The notes: generated from the letters alone by a model not told the origin. Positions 1 through 10,620 are shown, numbered from the stretch's first letter. The stretch: DNA of 64,000 nt from Daphnia pulex (GCF_021134715.1 NC_060018.1:3985501-4049500); one strand, 5' to 3'. Numbers and translations are program-made.

Positions 1-1123
1 CAACAGTAAAAAGTAATTATTTTGATCAAATGTCTTGCAAAAGTACTACAGATTTAGTTTATTATAGAAGCTTTGAATCGGATATCAAAGTTTTTCTGTT
101 GGACTGCGTAGTTTTCTGTCACTCTTTGTATTCTTTTGTTATAATGTGTACACAGTTGTGTTTCTCGAAAATAATTTTCTTTTCTTAAACAGGTAAAACA
201 AATGCTGGTGGTTACCTTGTTGCAGCCAAATGGTGAAAGGTGTGACAAAGACAGATTGAACCCTTGTATGCTGAATGCGATTGCAGTGTAATCCAGAAGT
301 TGCTGTGCTGTTGTAGCTGAGCTGTTCCATCTGGGTTCCTGACTTCAAAAATTTTGTGTTGTCGTTTTCATCCATGCCATACGAAATTGCTCTGCCAGTG
401 ATATTTTGTGTTGCTGCGTTAAAAGTTTGATCTGTTGTCTTGAGTTTTCATTCAATCATGCAGTATACGACTGAGGCAACCTGATCAATGTCAGGTTTGA
501 AACAGTCGAGAACTGCTAGATAAAACAAGCTTTCTGCACCAAACAAATAATAACTTGCATATAACTTGCATCATGTTATTATCGCGGTAGAGAAAGCGAC
601 AGGCCCCCCCCCCCTGGGGGCCACAGGATAAATAAATGTATGTGATCATTATGAAAATAAATTTTTTATGCAATAAAAATTCGTATCAAATTTTTTAGCA
701 AAATTTTTAAAAAACTTTGTAAGGGGGGATTTTTTTAAATTTTTTTTCAAAAACAAAAGTCTGGACTTAGCAGAAAATAATGCAGCATGGTCTTTGAATA
801 TTTTGGTCTTTGAATTTTAATGATAGAAAAAAATATTTTGAAATGTAAAACAGGGTTTGAATTTTCATTGTTGTATTTTGCAAGATCATTATTTGTAAGT
901 TTACATAGCACTCAAAAATATTTTCTCACATCATGCAACGATCAGCAGGAGGAAAGGTACTTAAGAGAAAATAGACATGCAATTGTGATTTATGAATCAA
1001 TCTTGTATTTCAACAATCTTTCAACACATCCAAAAAATACTTTAGAACTTCGGTATATAGCTCGGAGTAGCGTAAATAGTGGTGACAAGGTGGAGAGAAT
1101 TGCTGATGTAATACATATGAACC
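1..1123. other. AT-rich flank, no supported gene
   Basis: AT-rich DNA containing a C/G homopolymer run near 602-620 and many short T/A runs. The longest open frame (820-1158, plus) looks like chance: it has no splice partner and no recognisable protein features. Nothing else is supported. Confidence 0.5.
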
Positions 1124-1972
1124 TCAGTTTGGTAGTAGTTTGGAGGAGTAATACTTAAATTCCTCGATGTAGTAAGCTAGGCAGCGTACGTAGTTGTGTA
1201 TGGACGCCTTCTTCGGTGTAGTACTTGGGGTCTGCGGTGTTGTAGCTAGGTGTAGCGTAGGTCGTGGTGTAGTAGACTGGAGCATCAGTGTAGTATCTGT
1301 TCGACGCAGCACGAAAGAGCAGCTTTGGTGTAGCAAGTCGGGACTGCGTAATACTTGGCCGCCTCAGTTGTGGTTGTGTAGATCGGGGCAGAGTAGTACT
1401 TTGTCGCTTCAGTGTAGTATTCGACCGTCTTGATGGAGACATCAGCGGGAGCCTCGGTATAGCAGCTGGGAACAGAATAGTATTTAGGAAAATCGGTGCA
1501 ATAAGTATCTGAGAACAGAGTAATACCTAGAAGCCTCGGTGTAGTAGGATAGGCAGTATACGTAGTCATGTGGTGTCATCCGTCGCCTAGATGGTGTAGT
1601 AACTCAGGGCAGAGTAATACTTCAGGGCATCAGTGTAGTGGCTCGGGGCAGCGTAAGTTGTGGTATAAAACTCCCGTGGTTTGGTGGTGTAGTACTTGAA
1701 GACATCGGTGCATGAACTGGTCGTTGCGTAAGTTGAGTAGGAAGGCGGCGGCGTTGCGGTTTGGTTTCCGCCATACCAAGGAGACATCGCTACACCAGCA
1801 GTCGACCCAGCCATCAACGATAGCTACAACACCCAACAGGAGCACGACGCCATAGTTGACTAGACAGTAAATAAATTGAAACATTAAAATTAAATATTAA
1901 CAGGCATATTAAAAAATAGAAAAAAATATAATTGATACAAAACTCAATGTAAAAATAAGAATATTTACCCAT
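1124..1972 (-). pseudogene. Tyrosine-rich repeat secreted protein, degraded copy A
   Basis: Seen: the start codon at 1972 is followed after one base by a splice donor (ATGG|GTAAAT). The acceptor at about 1859/1858 restores a signal-peptide-like start, MVNYGVVLLLGVVA. After that the Tyr-repeat text (KYYTTKPREFYTTTYAAPSHY, AKYYAVPTCYT, EEFKYYSS) is spread over several frames. Compared with copy B there is a 4-nt length difference in the signal region, an in-frame TAG at 1587-1589 where B has AAG, and further frame changes near 1310 and 1200. No single frame spans the gene. Only about 80 bp separate its start from the stop of copy B, and no TATA box is visible there, unlike B. Family: arthropod Tyr-rich structural or cuticle-type repeats, by composition only. 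Inference: a dead duplicate of B. A noisy assembly could account for the indels but less easily for the substitution stop. Confidence 0.6.
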
Positions 1973-2053
1973 AATTGCGAATCGGTTACGAGGAAAGCAG
2001 TTGGTGACAGATAAGGCACTGCAGTTCGGGCACTTCTTTTTTTTTGAAGACTT

Positions 2054-3007
2054 TTACGCACAGTAATACTTCGCGACGTAGGTGTAGTAGCTCGGGGAAG
2101 CGCAGGTTGTAGTGTAGTACTTGAGCGCTTCAGTGTTGTAGTAATGCGGGGCCTCGGTGTAGTAGGCAGGGGCAGCATGTATAGACGTGTAGAATTCCTG
2201 TGCCTTAGTGATGTAGTACTTGGGAGCCTCGGTGTAGTAAACTAGGCAGCATACGTTGTTGTAGGCGGCTTCTTCGGTGTAGTACTTGGGGGCTGCGGTG
2301 TAGCGTAGGTCGTGGTGTAGTGAACTGGAGCATCAGTGTAGTATTCCTGTTCAACGTAGTACGAAAGAGCAGCTTATGTGCAGCAAGTCAGGACAGCGTA
2401 ATACTTGGCCGCCTCAGTTATGGTTGTGTAGATCAGGGCAGAGTAGTACTTTGAAGCTTCGGTGTAGTAATCAGCGGGAGCCTCGGTGTAGCAGCTGGGA
2501 ACAGAGTGGTATTTAGGAAAAACGGTGCAATAAGTAGATGAGAACAAAGTAATACTTAGGAGCCTCGGTATATGAGCCTCGGAGGATGGGCAGCATGCGT
2601 AGTCAATAGTCATCCTCCGTCGCCTTGGTGGTGTAGTAACTCGGGGCAGACTAATACTTCAGGGCGTCAGTGTAGTGGCTCGGGGCAGCGTAAGTTGTGC
2701 TATTAAAGTCCGTTGCTTTAGTGGTGTAGTACTTGAAGACCTCGGTGCAGTAACTGGTCGTCGTTGCGTAAGTTGCTTTAGGGTAGTAAGGCGGCGACGT
2801 TGCGGTTTGGTATCCGTCATACCAAGAAAACATCGGTACACCAGTGGTCGACCCAGCCATCAAAGATTCAACACACAACAGCAGCACTACGCCATAGTTT
2901 GCTAGACAATTATAAATTTTAACATAAATATTACATAATAACAGGCATACATAATCAAAAGAAGGATTGATACCAAACTCTATGTAAAAGACAGAATATT
3001 TACCCAT
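2054..3007 (-). pseudogene. Tyrosine-rich repeat secreted protein, copy B (frame-broken)
   Basis: Exon 1 is ATGG at 3007-3004, then an intron to about 2909, then MANYGVVLLLCVESLMAGS, a good signal peptide. The mature part is built from YYT-x-A/KYY repeats, for example APSHYTDALKYY, EAPADYYTEASKYY and EAPKYYITKAQEFYTS, and ends ...VAKYYCA followed by TAA at 2054-2056. The first intron just after the start codon and a strong TATA/TCAGT promoter are usual for arthropod cuticle and secreted structural genes. The reading frame is interrupted: frame changes near 2615, an in-frame TAA near 2378 where copy A reads AAA, and a 13-bp deletion relative to A near 2300. Either it is a pseudogene with an intact promoter or the assembly carries indels here. 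Tyr-rich repeats suggest an extracellular, possibly cross-linked, structural protein; no function is proven. Confidence 0.6.
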
Positions 3008-3065
3008 GGATGCGAACTGACAGACAGAGCGCTGCAGTTGTTGCCGTGTCGGAGATGCTCCCTCG

Positions 3066-3101
3066 ACTGATTTACCTTCGCCTTTTCTCTCTCCTTTTAT
3101 A
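3066..3101 (-). promoter_or_regulatory. TATA box plus TCAGT initiator for copy B
   Basis: On the minus strand TATAAAAGG lies at 3101-3093 and TCAGT at 3070-3066, 31-35 nt downstream, about 60 nt before the start codon at 3007. The spacing matches the arthropod TATA plus TCAGT core promoter. No equivalent is visible before copy A. Confidence 0.7.
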
Positions 3102-3168
3102 CGATTTTTTGATCACCCTCACCTCTTAAGCCTTGCGGCTATTGTAGCTGCTTGAAAATGATGAAACA

Positions 3169-3606
3169 CGTCCCGTTCTCACCCAACCTCTACACCACTG
3201 CATGACACGTTTTATGCAATGATCTCCGTGACCTTCGAATGTGAAGGACAGGCGGACTGCCTTTTCCTTTTGCAGGTTGAAGTTTCTGGGGATGGGTCTA
3301 CAACAACCAATATCAAAATGAAAATGGTTATGTAACAGTAACACATCCCGTTCTCACCCAACCTCTTTTTGACAAGTTTTACGTGCCTTTCCTTTTGCAG
3401 GTTGTCGTTGCTGGGGGTGGGTCTACAACAACCAATATCAAAATTCAAAATGAATACCAAATGGTTATGTAACACATCCCGTCCTCACCCAACCTCTACA
3501 CCACTGCATGACAAGTTTTACGTGCCTTTCCTTCTGCAGGTTTACGTTGCTGGGGATTGGAATGGGTCTACAACAACCCATATAAAAATTAATACCAAAT
3601 GATTAT
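3169..3606. repeat. Three tandem diverged repeats, about 130-173 bp
   Basis: Three copies begin near 3169, 3342 and 3473 with CCCGTTCTCACCCAACCTCT or a close variant. Each runs through CCTTTTGCAGGTT, a GGGTCTACAACAACC block and a final AAATGGTTATG-like block. Unit 1 is about 45 bp longer because of an insertion in its middle. No coding frame runs through all units. Confidence 0.85.
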
Positions 3607-4137
3607 GGCTTAAAACTCACTTTACACCAATTGAATTTAACAATGGCTCCTAAACTTTTCAGAAAGGTTTTCTACCTAATCAGACTTCATCATCTTGAAT
3701 TATTACCACAGTAATTAAAAGAAACATTGCTGGCTTTGAAGACGCTCAGTTCTTCAAAGATCACTTCCATTTTGGCAATGCTCGACGTCATACAGCGTAC
3801 CAGTGTGGAAAACTGTTCTACCATAACCAACAATGCTATTAGGTATTAGCGATTCGACATTAAACTAAGAATGAATTTAGCGGTACCCACCCCGCTATTT
3901 AGTAGTTACATCGTCGTTCTTTGCTTCTCCTTGATCAAGACGTTGCTGGTCTTGATTATCGCGTGCATGGTGGAGACGATCAACACACACAACACAGCTT
4001 CTGTCAAACCAAGAACACGAATCATTAGCAGTTGACAAGACGGGTACCATTCAGAAATATCTACCTTGGCGGCGCTATAAACACTCGAGTCTGCTGATTC
4101 AAGAGAATCAGTTTTTGAGCAATAGTACTAACTAAGA
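3607..4137. other. Intergenic, nothing identified
   Basis: No coherent coding sequence, RNA gene or strong repeat was seen in this stretch. Confidence 0.5.
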
Positions 4138-4300
4138 GTTTGTATCGGACGGTCTGTTTAATAAACAACGTTACATAAATATGCTTGTTAATCAAGTTGT
4201 TACCTATTTATTTAATTAATTAATAACAATTTATAAAATGAAAACATTATATGGTTTTTTATACTTGTTTTATTTATTAAACAAACCGTCCAGTACAAAC
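4138..4300. repeat. Imperfect inverted repeat, 31-bp arms (fold-back / MITE-like)
   Basis: The left arm 4138-4168 and right arm 4270-4300 are reverse complements at 27 of 31 positions, sharing a core of the type GACGGT.TGTTTAATAAA. The 101-bp interior is AT-rich and non-coding. The structure is compatible with a short inverted-repeat element or the ends of a decayed transposon. I could not identify target-site duplications with confidence. Confidence 0.6.
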
Positions 4301-5203
4301 AGCCAGTCAAGCAGGGGGAGACACTGCCCGACTGACTCGACCAGGGAGATTACCCGGCCATGGTTAAGAGAAACCGGAAAAAGAGCGAAGAGAGCTGAGG
4401 AGCAGTTTTTAAGAGAGCAATGCATCATAGCAGGCTTCCGGCTTAAACTCATAACCCTACAAAAGTTTTCATCGAATCATGCGCCTTGCAAGTCCCCGTT
4501 CGATCAGAAATCTCCCTTCCTCCTGGTTGTCGCAGTGAGTGAGTGGTTCGGCGGGCGTTGGTTAGTGGTTTGTTTGGGAAACGGGGCCACAGAAAAGAAG
4601 GGAGCCCAGATATGCACTTGTCCATATCATAGACTACTTCAGTCAGTACACTCATAAACAATTAAGCAGAACAATATCTGTCTCAACACCAACACACTCC
4701 AAGATAACACCGGCATCACAGACTCCAGGCAACAACTGAACCTAATTTGATGACACCTTTCACCAGCTGGTCACAACCAAAAACCATGTGTGTTGTGTTA
4801 GACAGCAATAAAGAAGAGATTTCACCTGGCTGTAAAACCTATTTTATAAACTGAAATTACTATTGTGGAACAGATTTATAATGTAGCAACATATTGACAG
4901 CCTGATTGACAGGGGTTAAGTTGAATTAAGCAGTTCCTCACAATTATTTTGATACAAGAAATTTTACAAAGAAGTCTACAGTAAACTAGAATTCCAATTA
5001 CTGAAAAAAATGTAAATGATTAAAACGAACTCAAGTAAAATCTCATGTACTGTACAGACTTCACTTAAAATTCTATAAAAGTAAAACAAAGGAATTTACT
5101 CTTTTTAGTCTTCAATCACTAAATCTATAGCTTTCTTTAAAGGAAATTAATCAACATAATTTCAATCAAATTACCATTTCAAGAAGTCTTCTTGCAGTCC
5201 AAA
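4301..5203. other. Intergenic, no supported gene
   Basis: A plus-strand open frame (4238-4657) overlaps the inverted repeat and has no domain-like features, so I do not call it. The rest is AT-rich without recognisable content. Confidence 0.5.
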
Positions 5204-5850
5204 TCAGGTCTTGCTTCTAAATTTCAGGAAAACACCAGATCCATAAACTGCGTGCAGCTGACTGATATTGCCACTGAGTCCTGTGGAAAAAAGCGCAATT
5301 ATTAACGACCAAATAAAACTGTGTACCAGATGTAAAAGAAAACTTGTAAAGGAAGTCAGGAAAGGAAGTTTAACTAGATCAAATCTTAAGCAAAATTGAG
5401 CTGTTTCTATACTATTAAATATTAATTATAATACCAAAACCTTGCTGTAAAATCTCTGACTGAAGTTGTTTTCAGAAGTTACCCGTGATGAAGCTTGATC
5501 CACTCAATTCTTTTCAGCATGAATCAAAATAAATTTATGTCAGTGGCATCAAGCGAGAAGTTAAGAACTCAGCAATTTGGACTTTTACCTTGCTGTCACT
5601 AGAATCTTGTTTTTTTTTATAAATAATAGTTTAGTTAGTTATATTATTTGTTTGGTACACTTTATTGTTTAACTTTTCAGCTTTTCTGAAACAATTAATT
5701 AAAAATCAATTAAGCAAATGACTTTATAGTTCCACAAAAAGTTAAACATAAAGCAGTCATCAACAATTGAACAATTCTTGCTTACGACTCACCTAAAAGC
5801 CTAAAAGCTAATATTCTTGTTGGACAGGGACATTTAATTTCATTCTCCAT
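5204..5850 (-). CDS. Speculative small three-exon gene, 53 aa
   Basis: Exons 5793-5850, 5483-5509 and 5204-5280 join in one frame with canonical GT-AG ends, giving a protein that starts MENEIKCPCPTRILAF and ends GVFLKFRSKT. The start has a good context (CCATGGA), and the last acceptor (TTTTTTCCACAG) and first donor (GGTGAGT) are strong. The middle exon has a weak acceptor with little pyrimidine tract. A possible upstream non-coding exon with a GTGAGA donor lies near 6180-6240. I recognise no family. The agreement of phases across two introns is the main support, and it could be coincidence. Confidence 0.3.
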
Positions 5851-6894
5851 GGCACTACTATGATTTTATGATTAAGAACTTTTTGGTAGTGAAATTTCTA
5901 GGCGATGCTCCTCTGTCCAGTACCAAACCAACATGTCAGTAGAAACAAGATTTAAAAAATGTATTTTTTTTTTCAATACTTCCACCATTTCGTGCTTCGT
6001 GAGTCTGTGCTACCACATAATTTACCCTTGGTCCCTTGCATCACAAAAACCCTAATAATGGAGGTAAACTTTCTGGATGACAATTGACAACACTTGCAAG
6101 CTTAATACATGTAGTGTTTGCAATCAAAATGAAACCTACCCTCAGAAATGAATAAGGAACAAATAAACTATTCTCACCCTTTCAGCGTTTTAGCGGTCTT
6201 CATCTAGTAGTCTCATTCGGTCTCGTCGACCATGCTTCTTGGTTCTTGGCAACCAACTGCACATGAAAGCTAGTTGCTACCGACACGTGCAAACAGAAGT
6301 GAAAAAATGAAGTATCGTCAGGACGTCAGGTATCGTCTGCTTTTTCTTGGAATCTTTCATATTAAATGTGGCAATGCCTAAGTTAGTCAATACTCAATGC
6401 GACTTTTTTAAAAAAATAAAGAGCGGTAAATTAAGTCGAATTTTCATTGCTAATGATCTTATTTTTTATTTAGAAGTTGTTACTTGTTAAATAGTTCAAA
6501 GGCCAAAAAATTAATTTTCATAAAGTTCGTGAACCAAAATGGCATTAAATCCAAGTACAGAGTACAGACAGTATGACTACATAGGAGATTAGGAGGTTTA
6601 CACCGCGACACTATATGAGACTAGTTGAACCTGTTTGAATTAATTTTAAGTTTAAAATATTGTGTTGAATAATGTGTGAATTAATGGGTCCCACTTAAAT
6701 TTATTAACAATTTATTGGGGGTATTAACAAAACAACCAGTAATCAATGAAAACCGTTGCCTCCGACGACTGCTAACGACAGACAAGGCAACCAAGGTTAC
6801 ATAAGTTTCAAGCAACGTCATCCATCTTATGAAAAAGCCACCCTGAGAACTGAAAATTAATAGGTGTTCAAGTTTGAATAGTACCGAAATCAAA
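5851..6894. other. Intergenic upstream of the C-type-lectin-like gene
   Basis: AT-rich, with no coherent coding sequence. It holds the upstream region of the plus-strand gene at 6895 and perhaps a 5' exon of the speculative minus-strand gene. Confidence 0.4.
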
Positions 6895-7674
6895 ATGATT
6901 GAAAATGCTCCTTGTGCATGTTGTTTGGACGATCGGTCATGGACTTGTATTTTGCTAGCAAACGTAGTATTTGGCCTTATTGCGGGTTGCATAGCGGCTT
7001 TGATTGTAACTCAAACAAGTCTTATCACGCATTTCAAACCAACACCTTACCATCCTCCGAACACCACGTTTACTGTTGACTACCTTTGGCAAGGCTATCG
7101 TTACCATTTCTATAAAACAATGGAAACATACGAGGATGCTAAAAAAATCTGTGAATATCACAACACTTCGCTGTTGGTATTTGATAGCCATCAGGAAGAA
7201 AAGGAACTTGACTGCTATTTAAACGCTAGAAACAACGCCGAGGAACAGCAACTTTCGATCTGGATAAACGAGACTTTTCTTTTTGGAGGGCCATTCATGT
7301 ACGCAAGGCCGGCTTCGTTTTTCTCCGATTCAAGAGAAGCTGTTGTTTTGAAAGCCAATAAAATCATTGAAGAAAACGGATGTGACATACAGGATAACTT
7401 TGAAGAAAATCAAGCTTTATGGACAAAAGATCAGCAAAACTCCGAAGCTGAAACAACGTATTTTATTGAAAAGCTATACGGAAACCATGGCTTGCGGGGC
7501 CCAAAGCAAGGCAGCACCAATGGCTGTTGGAACTTTGTCCGTTTTAATTTAGCAAAAGAGAAGAAGAATTTCTTTATTTGCAGATCCAATAATCCGACAG
7601 TTCAAGGGACAACTACCACAACTTCCTCAAGCAACTTGCAACGGCACCAGTTCTTTTCAGAAAAGTATTGTTAA
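6895..7674 (+). CDS. Type II membrane C-type-lectin-like domain protein
   Basis: Intronless, 259 residues from the first ATG (6895). A short Cys-rich cytosolic head (APCACC) precedes one hydrophobic segment at about residues 17-40 (ILLANVVFGLIAGCIAALIV) with no cleavable signal, so a type II membrane protein with the C-terminus outside is likely. A CTLD-like region follows (about 60-245): YRYHFYKTMETYEDAKKIC, then SLLVFDSHQEEKEL, SIWINE in place of the usual WIG, and NGCWNFVRFN...NFFICR at the end. The Cys spacing fits the fold, but no EPN/QPD plus WND calcium-sugar motif is visible, so binding may not be to sugars. A Thr/Ser tail (TTTTTSSS) ends the protein. AATAAA lies 57 nt after the stop. 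The lack of introns among intron-rich neighbours is unusual and could reflect a retrocopy. Confidence 0.75.
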   Translation: MIENAPCACCLDDRSWTCILLANVVFGLIAGCIAALIVTQTSLITHFKPTPYHPPNTTFTVDYLWQGYRYHFYKTMETYEDAKKICEYHNTSLLVFDSHQEEKELDCYLNARNNAEEQQLSIWINETFLFGGPFMYARPASFFSDSREAVVLKANKIIEENGCDIQDNFEENQALWTKDQQNSEAETTYFIEKLYGNHGLRGPKQGSTNGCWNFVRFNLAKEKKNFFICRSNNPTVQGTTTTTSSSNLQRHQFFSEKYC

Positions 7675-7730
7675 CCACAATGATACTATCAATTTCAATT
7701 TTTCATTTTCTTGATTTCTTAAATGACAAT

Positions 7731-7736
7731 AATAAA
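7731..7736 (+). terminator. AATAAA polyadenylation signal
   Basis: AATAAA 57 nt downstream of the stop codon of the C-type-lectin-like gene. Confidence 0.6.
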
Positions 7737-8004
7737 TATGTTCGTCTGTGGAATTGCTGAGTTAATCCCAATTTATTTTCCGATTATGAATGAAACAAGG
7801 GGTGCAATTCTTCTAAATAGGACCAGTTAAAACACAACTATAAGCAAAATCAATGGTTGATTAATAAGCAGCGGCAAATAAGTGAGATATATAGAAGCAA
7901 ACAAATTTTTTTCGAAAACTATAAACATTCAATGAATTTTAGCACATACAGCCAAAAATGATTCAAAAGATGATTGCGAAGATCACCAGTTGGTCGCCTT
8001 TGTT

Positions 8005-8368
8005 TTATTTTTTAGCGTGGTGGTCTTCTTTGTCATCTTCGTGGTCGTGCTCACCGTGCTCTTCATGCTCGTGTCCGCTGTTGCTGCGTGATTCAGCTTC
8101 CAAATCCTCGAAGTCTTTCGTATTGGCGAAAGTCGAAAGCTCAGAAGTTTTGTTGGTCCCAAAGCCGGCCGCCGTCTACTCAATTTAACAAACATTTTCA
8201 ATAGAAGAAGGGAAAAAATTTCTAAAATCAAAAACACATTTCTACCTGACCAAGCTGGAAACCAGCACGCGGAGCTTGGTTTTCTTCAGCCTGGTGCTTC
8301 GAATCAGTGTGTTCGTGACCCTTTTTTCCATGAGCTACAGTTTGGTGGTGATGATCTTTGTGGTCCAT
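8005..8368 (-). CDS. Small histidine-rich protein, 97 aa, two exons
   Basis: Exon 1 at 8246-8368 and exon 2 at 8005-8175 join in phase 0 (CAG|GTAGAA ... TTGAGTAG|ACG), giving 97 residues. The N-terminus begins MDHKDHHHQTVAHGKKGHEH. The C-terminal 25 residues are an acidic His repeat (GHEHEEHGEHDHEDDKEDHH) ending in AKK. There is no signal peptide or membrane segment. The His/Asp/Glu clusters at both ends could bind divalent metals; that is inference from composition. No family is recognised. A TATTTAA element stands about 95 nt upstream of the start. It faces the C-type-lectin-like gene convergently, 330 bp from that gene's stop codon. Confidence 0.65.
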
Positions 8369-8461
8369 TTCAAGCAGTATGAATACCGTAGTTGGGTTAG
8401 TTGCGTGTGTTTATCTAGGACGTCAGGTCGAGATTGTTGAATTTGCGCTCCCGCACTGCCG

Positions 8462-8468
8462 TTAAATA
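8462..8468 (-). promoter_or_regulatory. TATA-like element for the His-rich gene
   Basis: TATTTAA on the minus strand, 94-100 nt upstream of the start codon at 8368, within a GC-richer patch. Position is the only support. Confidence 0.4.
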
Positions 8469-9248
8469 GCCGCTCATTCTCGGTCGGTTGCCCAGGAAAC
8501 ACAGCAGCTGGTGGACATCAACAGAATCGAAAACAAAGACCACTAGGTAGGATAGTCGATGATTCCATTTGATCGTATCTTTCATATTCGATGAGCTTTT
8601 GAATTAAATATTAGCTTTGGCCTTCCATGTTTGGTTACTAACGCTGCGCTTAACATCCAGACCAGGGTGAGGATCGGTCACCATGGTATCAGAGAAATAA
8701 ACAGTAAAGTAACATACCCATACGCTTTAAAGATGCATCCCATTCCCATCATCCAAGAATTAAATTTCCTCATTCCAACTATTCTAAACTTCAAAGTTGA
8801 GTTTGTTTCCAAGAAAGGTACCTACGCAAATGAGAAAATAAAATAATGAGTGGACTTGGTTTGGTATGCTCGTTAACTGGTCATACATAAATAACGCATA
8901 CCTGGGAAAGCTCGAACTAGATCTGCAATGAAACAGCTCGCATTTATTCTAGACTGTGAATTTTTCTTTTCAATATTTTCTCCCTTAACATTGGAATAAC
9001 AACTGAGTGCTTCAACCTCAGAGTCCAATACTGTAAATGGTTCGTTGTGTATTTTTGGTTAAGTGAGATGTGCAATAATCAATAATATTTAAAAATATCA
9101 AATAAAATCCTAAAGTCATAAAAAGTAGCAACAACATTCAGGTGAAATGATTAGTGAATGATTATGATTCATAATAAAAGGCAATTTAAGTAAGGCACGC
9201 ATAGTGAAGAGATTCCTAAAGCTGCATGATTCGTAATTTCAAACTTCA
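8469..9248. other. Intergenic, nothing identified
   Basis: No coherent coding sequence. The 3' untranslated region of GORAB presumably reaches into the right end. Confidence 0.5.
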
Positions 9249-10563
9249 TCAATCGTCACTGGATCTATGAGCTAAAAAAGTTTGACCCATTAATCTTTCT
9301 TCATGGTTTTCAAATCGCATATAGTAGCCTAGTTTCATTACCCGGTTACCGGCAGGTAGTGTTTCTGCTCGATGATCTTCGTCGTCTAATTGAATCATCA
9401 AGTCAGTGAGACGATGTGCTTTTCGCATCTCATTTTGCTCAATAATAGTACAGAGATGCTCAGTTAATAGATCTTTGCGTTCTCTTTTGTTGAAGAGTAA
9501 CTGCTTAGCTTCGACGAATTCACGTTCAGCCTTCGTATAGCGTTTCCTGATTAAAAAAAAAAAAAAAAAAAAACTAACAGTTTTATTCGGTACCGTAGAT
9601 GGGTGTTTAACGACTTATTCTTTTACTCAGCTTCCGACAGCTCCACACTTGCTATTTCAATATGGCTTCTCAAAATGCAAACATCATTGCTCAAGTTTGC
9701 ATCAAGTTTGGAAAGCTCTTCTTGAATTTGGTGTATCTTCAGTGCTTCAGCTTGAGTCTTCATTTTTCTGTCATATTGCATAAACAACTGAAAATCAGCC
9801 AAGGAAATAATTTTATATAAATCTTAAACTGAAAATACAAACCTAAGGGCCAAAGCTTTTGCCAGCATCTGCTTTTTTAGACGATTTTGTTCTTCAATGA
9901 GCTTTTGTTTCTTTTCAAATTCATCCAGATTAACAGGATCCTTTTTCCCCCCATTTTGAAGCAAATCCACAGAGAGTGTGGAATTTGGAGGCTGGCAACA
10001 AGTTGATTCATGCCCTTCATCACTGGCATTTTGTGATTCATCGCTTCCTTGATCATTTATTATGCCATTTTCAAGAGGTGCTGCTTCCATGATCTCAAAT
10101 GAGGTAGGTTTATCTTCTGAAATTCTTAGTTTAACATGAACTGGAGATTCAGGCACCTTTTCCTAGAAAACACATTAGTTTTAATTATAGTTTGTGCTAT
10201 ACTATACTATGAGGCTTGCTGAGGCTTATCTTAAATATTAAAATTTAACCTGTTTGGGTTTAGCTGATAACATAGCCTCATTAGGGAGATCATTTGTGTG
10301 ACAGGAAGACATGGTAGAATGTGATGTTTTCTTTGGGTTGACTTTGTTTTTTTTCTGCATCACTATCGATTTTGCTTCCTTGTTCTCGTCGGCAGTCTGC
10401 AAGGCACTGTCTGTTTCATTCTCTACAGCCAATTTACATTACATATATAATCAATACAAAATTTCTCAGAAATTAAGTGCTTACTTGCGTCACGTTTAAT
10501 ATCCAATTCAGATTTGATTTTTGCCTGATCTTCAAGCGAAAAACCAGACCACGGAGTGGCCAT
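9249..10563 (-). CDS. GORAB: RAB6-interacting golgin (GORAB / SCYL1-binding protein 1)
   Basis: Five exons: 10485-10563, 10250-10422, 9843-10162, 9627-9767, 9249-9546. The sum is 1011 nt, or 336 residues. GORAB is a trans-Golgi coiled-coil protein that binds RAB6 and SCYL1 and supports COPI traffic. The N-terminal 160 residues are low-complexity and acidic. The conserved part (about 165-300) is a long coiled coil with [49 protein letters not shown] and [18 protein letters not shown], which matches family text closely. The exon-4 acceptor was chosen at TATGACAG|AAAAATG because it alone keeps frame and restores the family alignment; the earlier TTTTCAG would shift it. The last intron carries a roughly 21-A run on the plus strand, which is a poly-T tract before the minus-strand acceptor. 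The gene lies 431 bp downstream of the ERI1-family gene, same strand. Confidence 0.92.
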
Positions 10564-10620
10564 TTTTTAATAATTCAGTTTTGCTACTTCAAAGTTTATT
10601 TACCTTTTCCGAGTGACACA

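Noticed and set aside
218-245. Possible third copy of the right-edge duplicated element
   Set aside because: Only a GCAGCCA..TGG..AA.GGTGTG core of about 26 bp is shared, too short and without the flanking match.
4238-4657. 139-codon plus-strand open frame
   Set aside because: It overlaps the inverted repeat, has mixed composition and no domain-like features.
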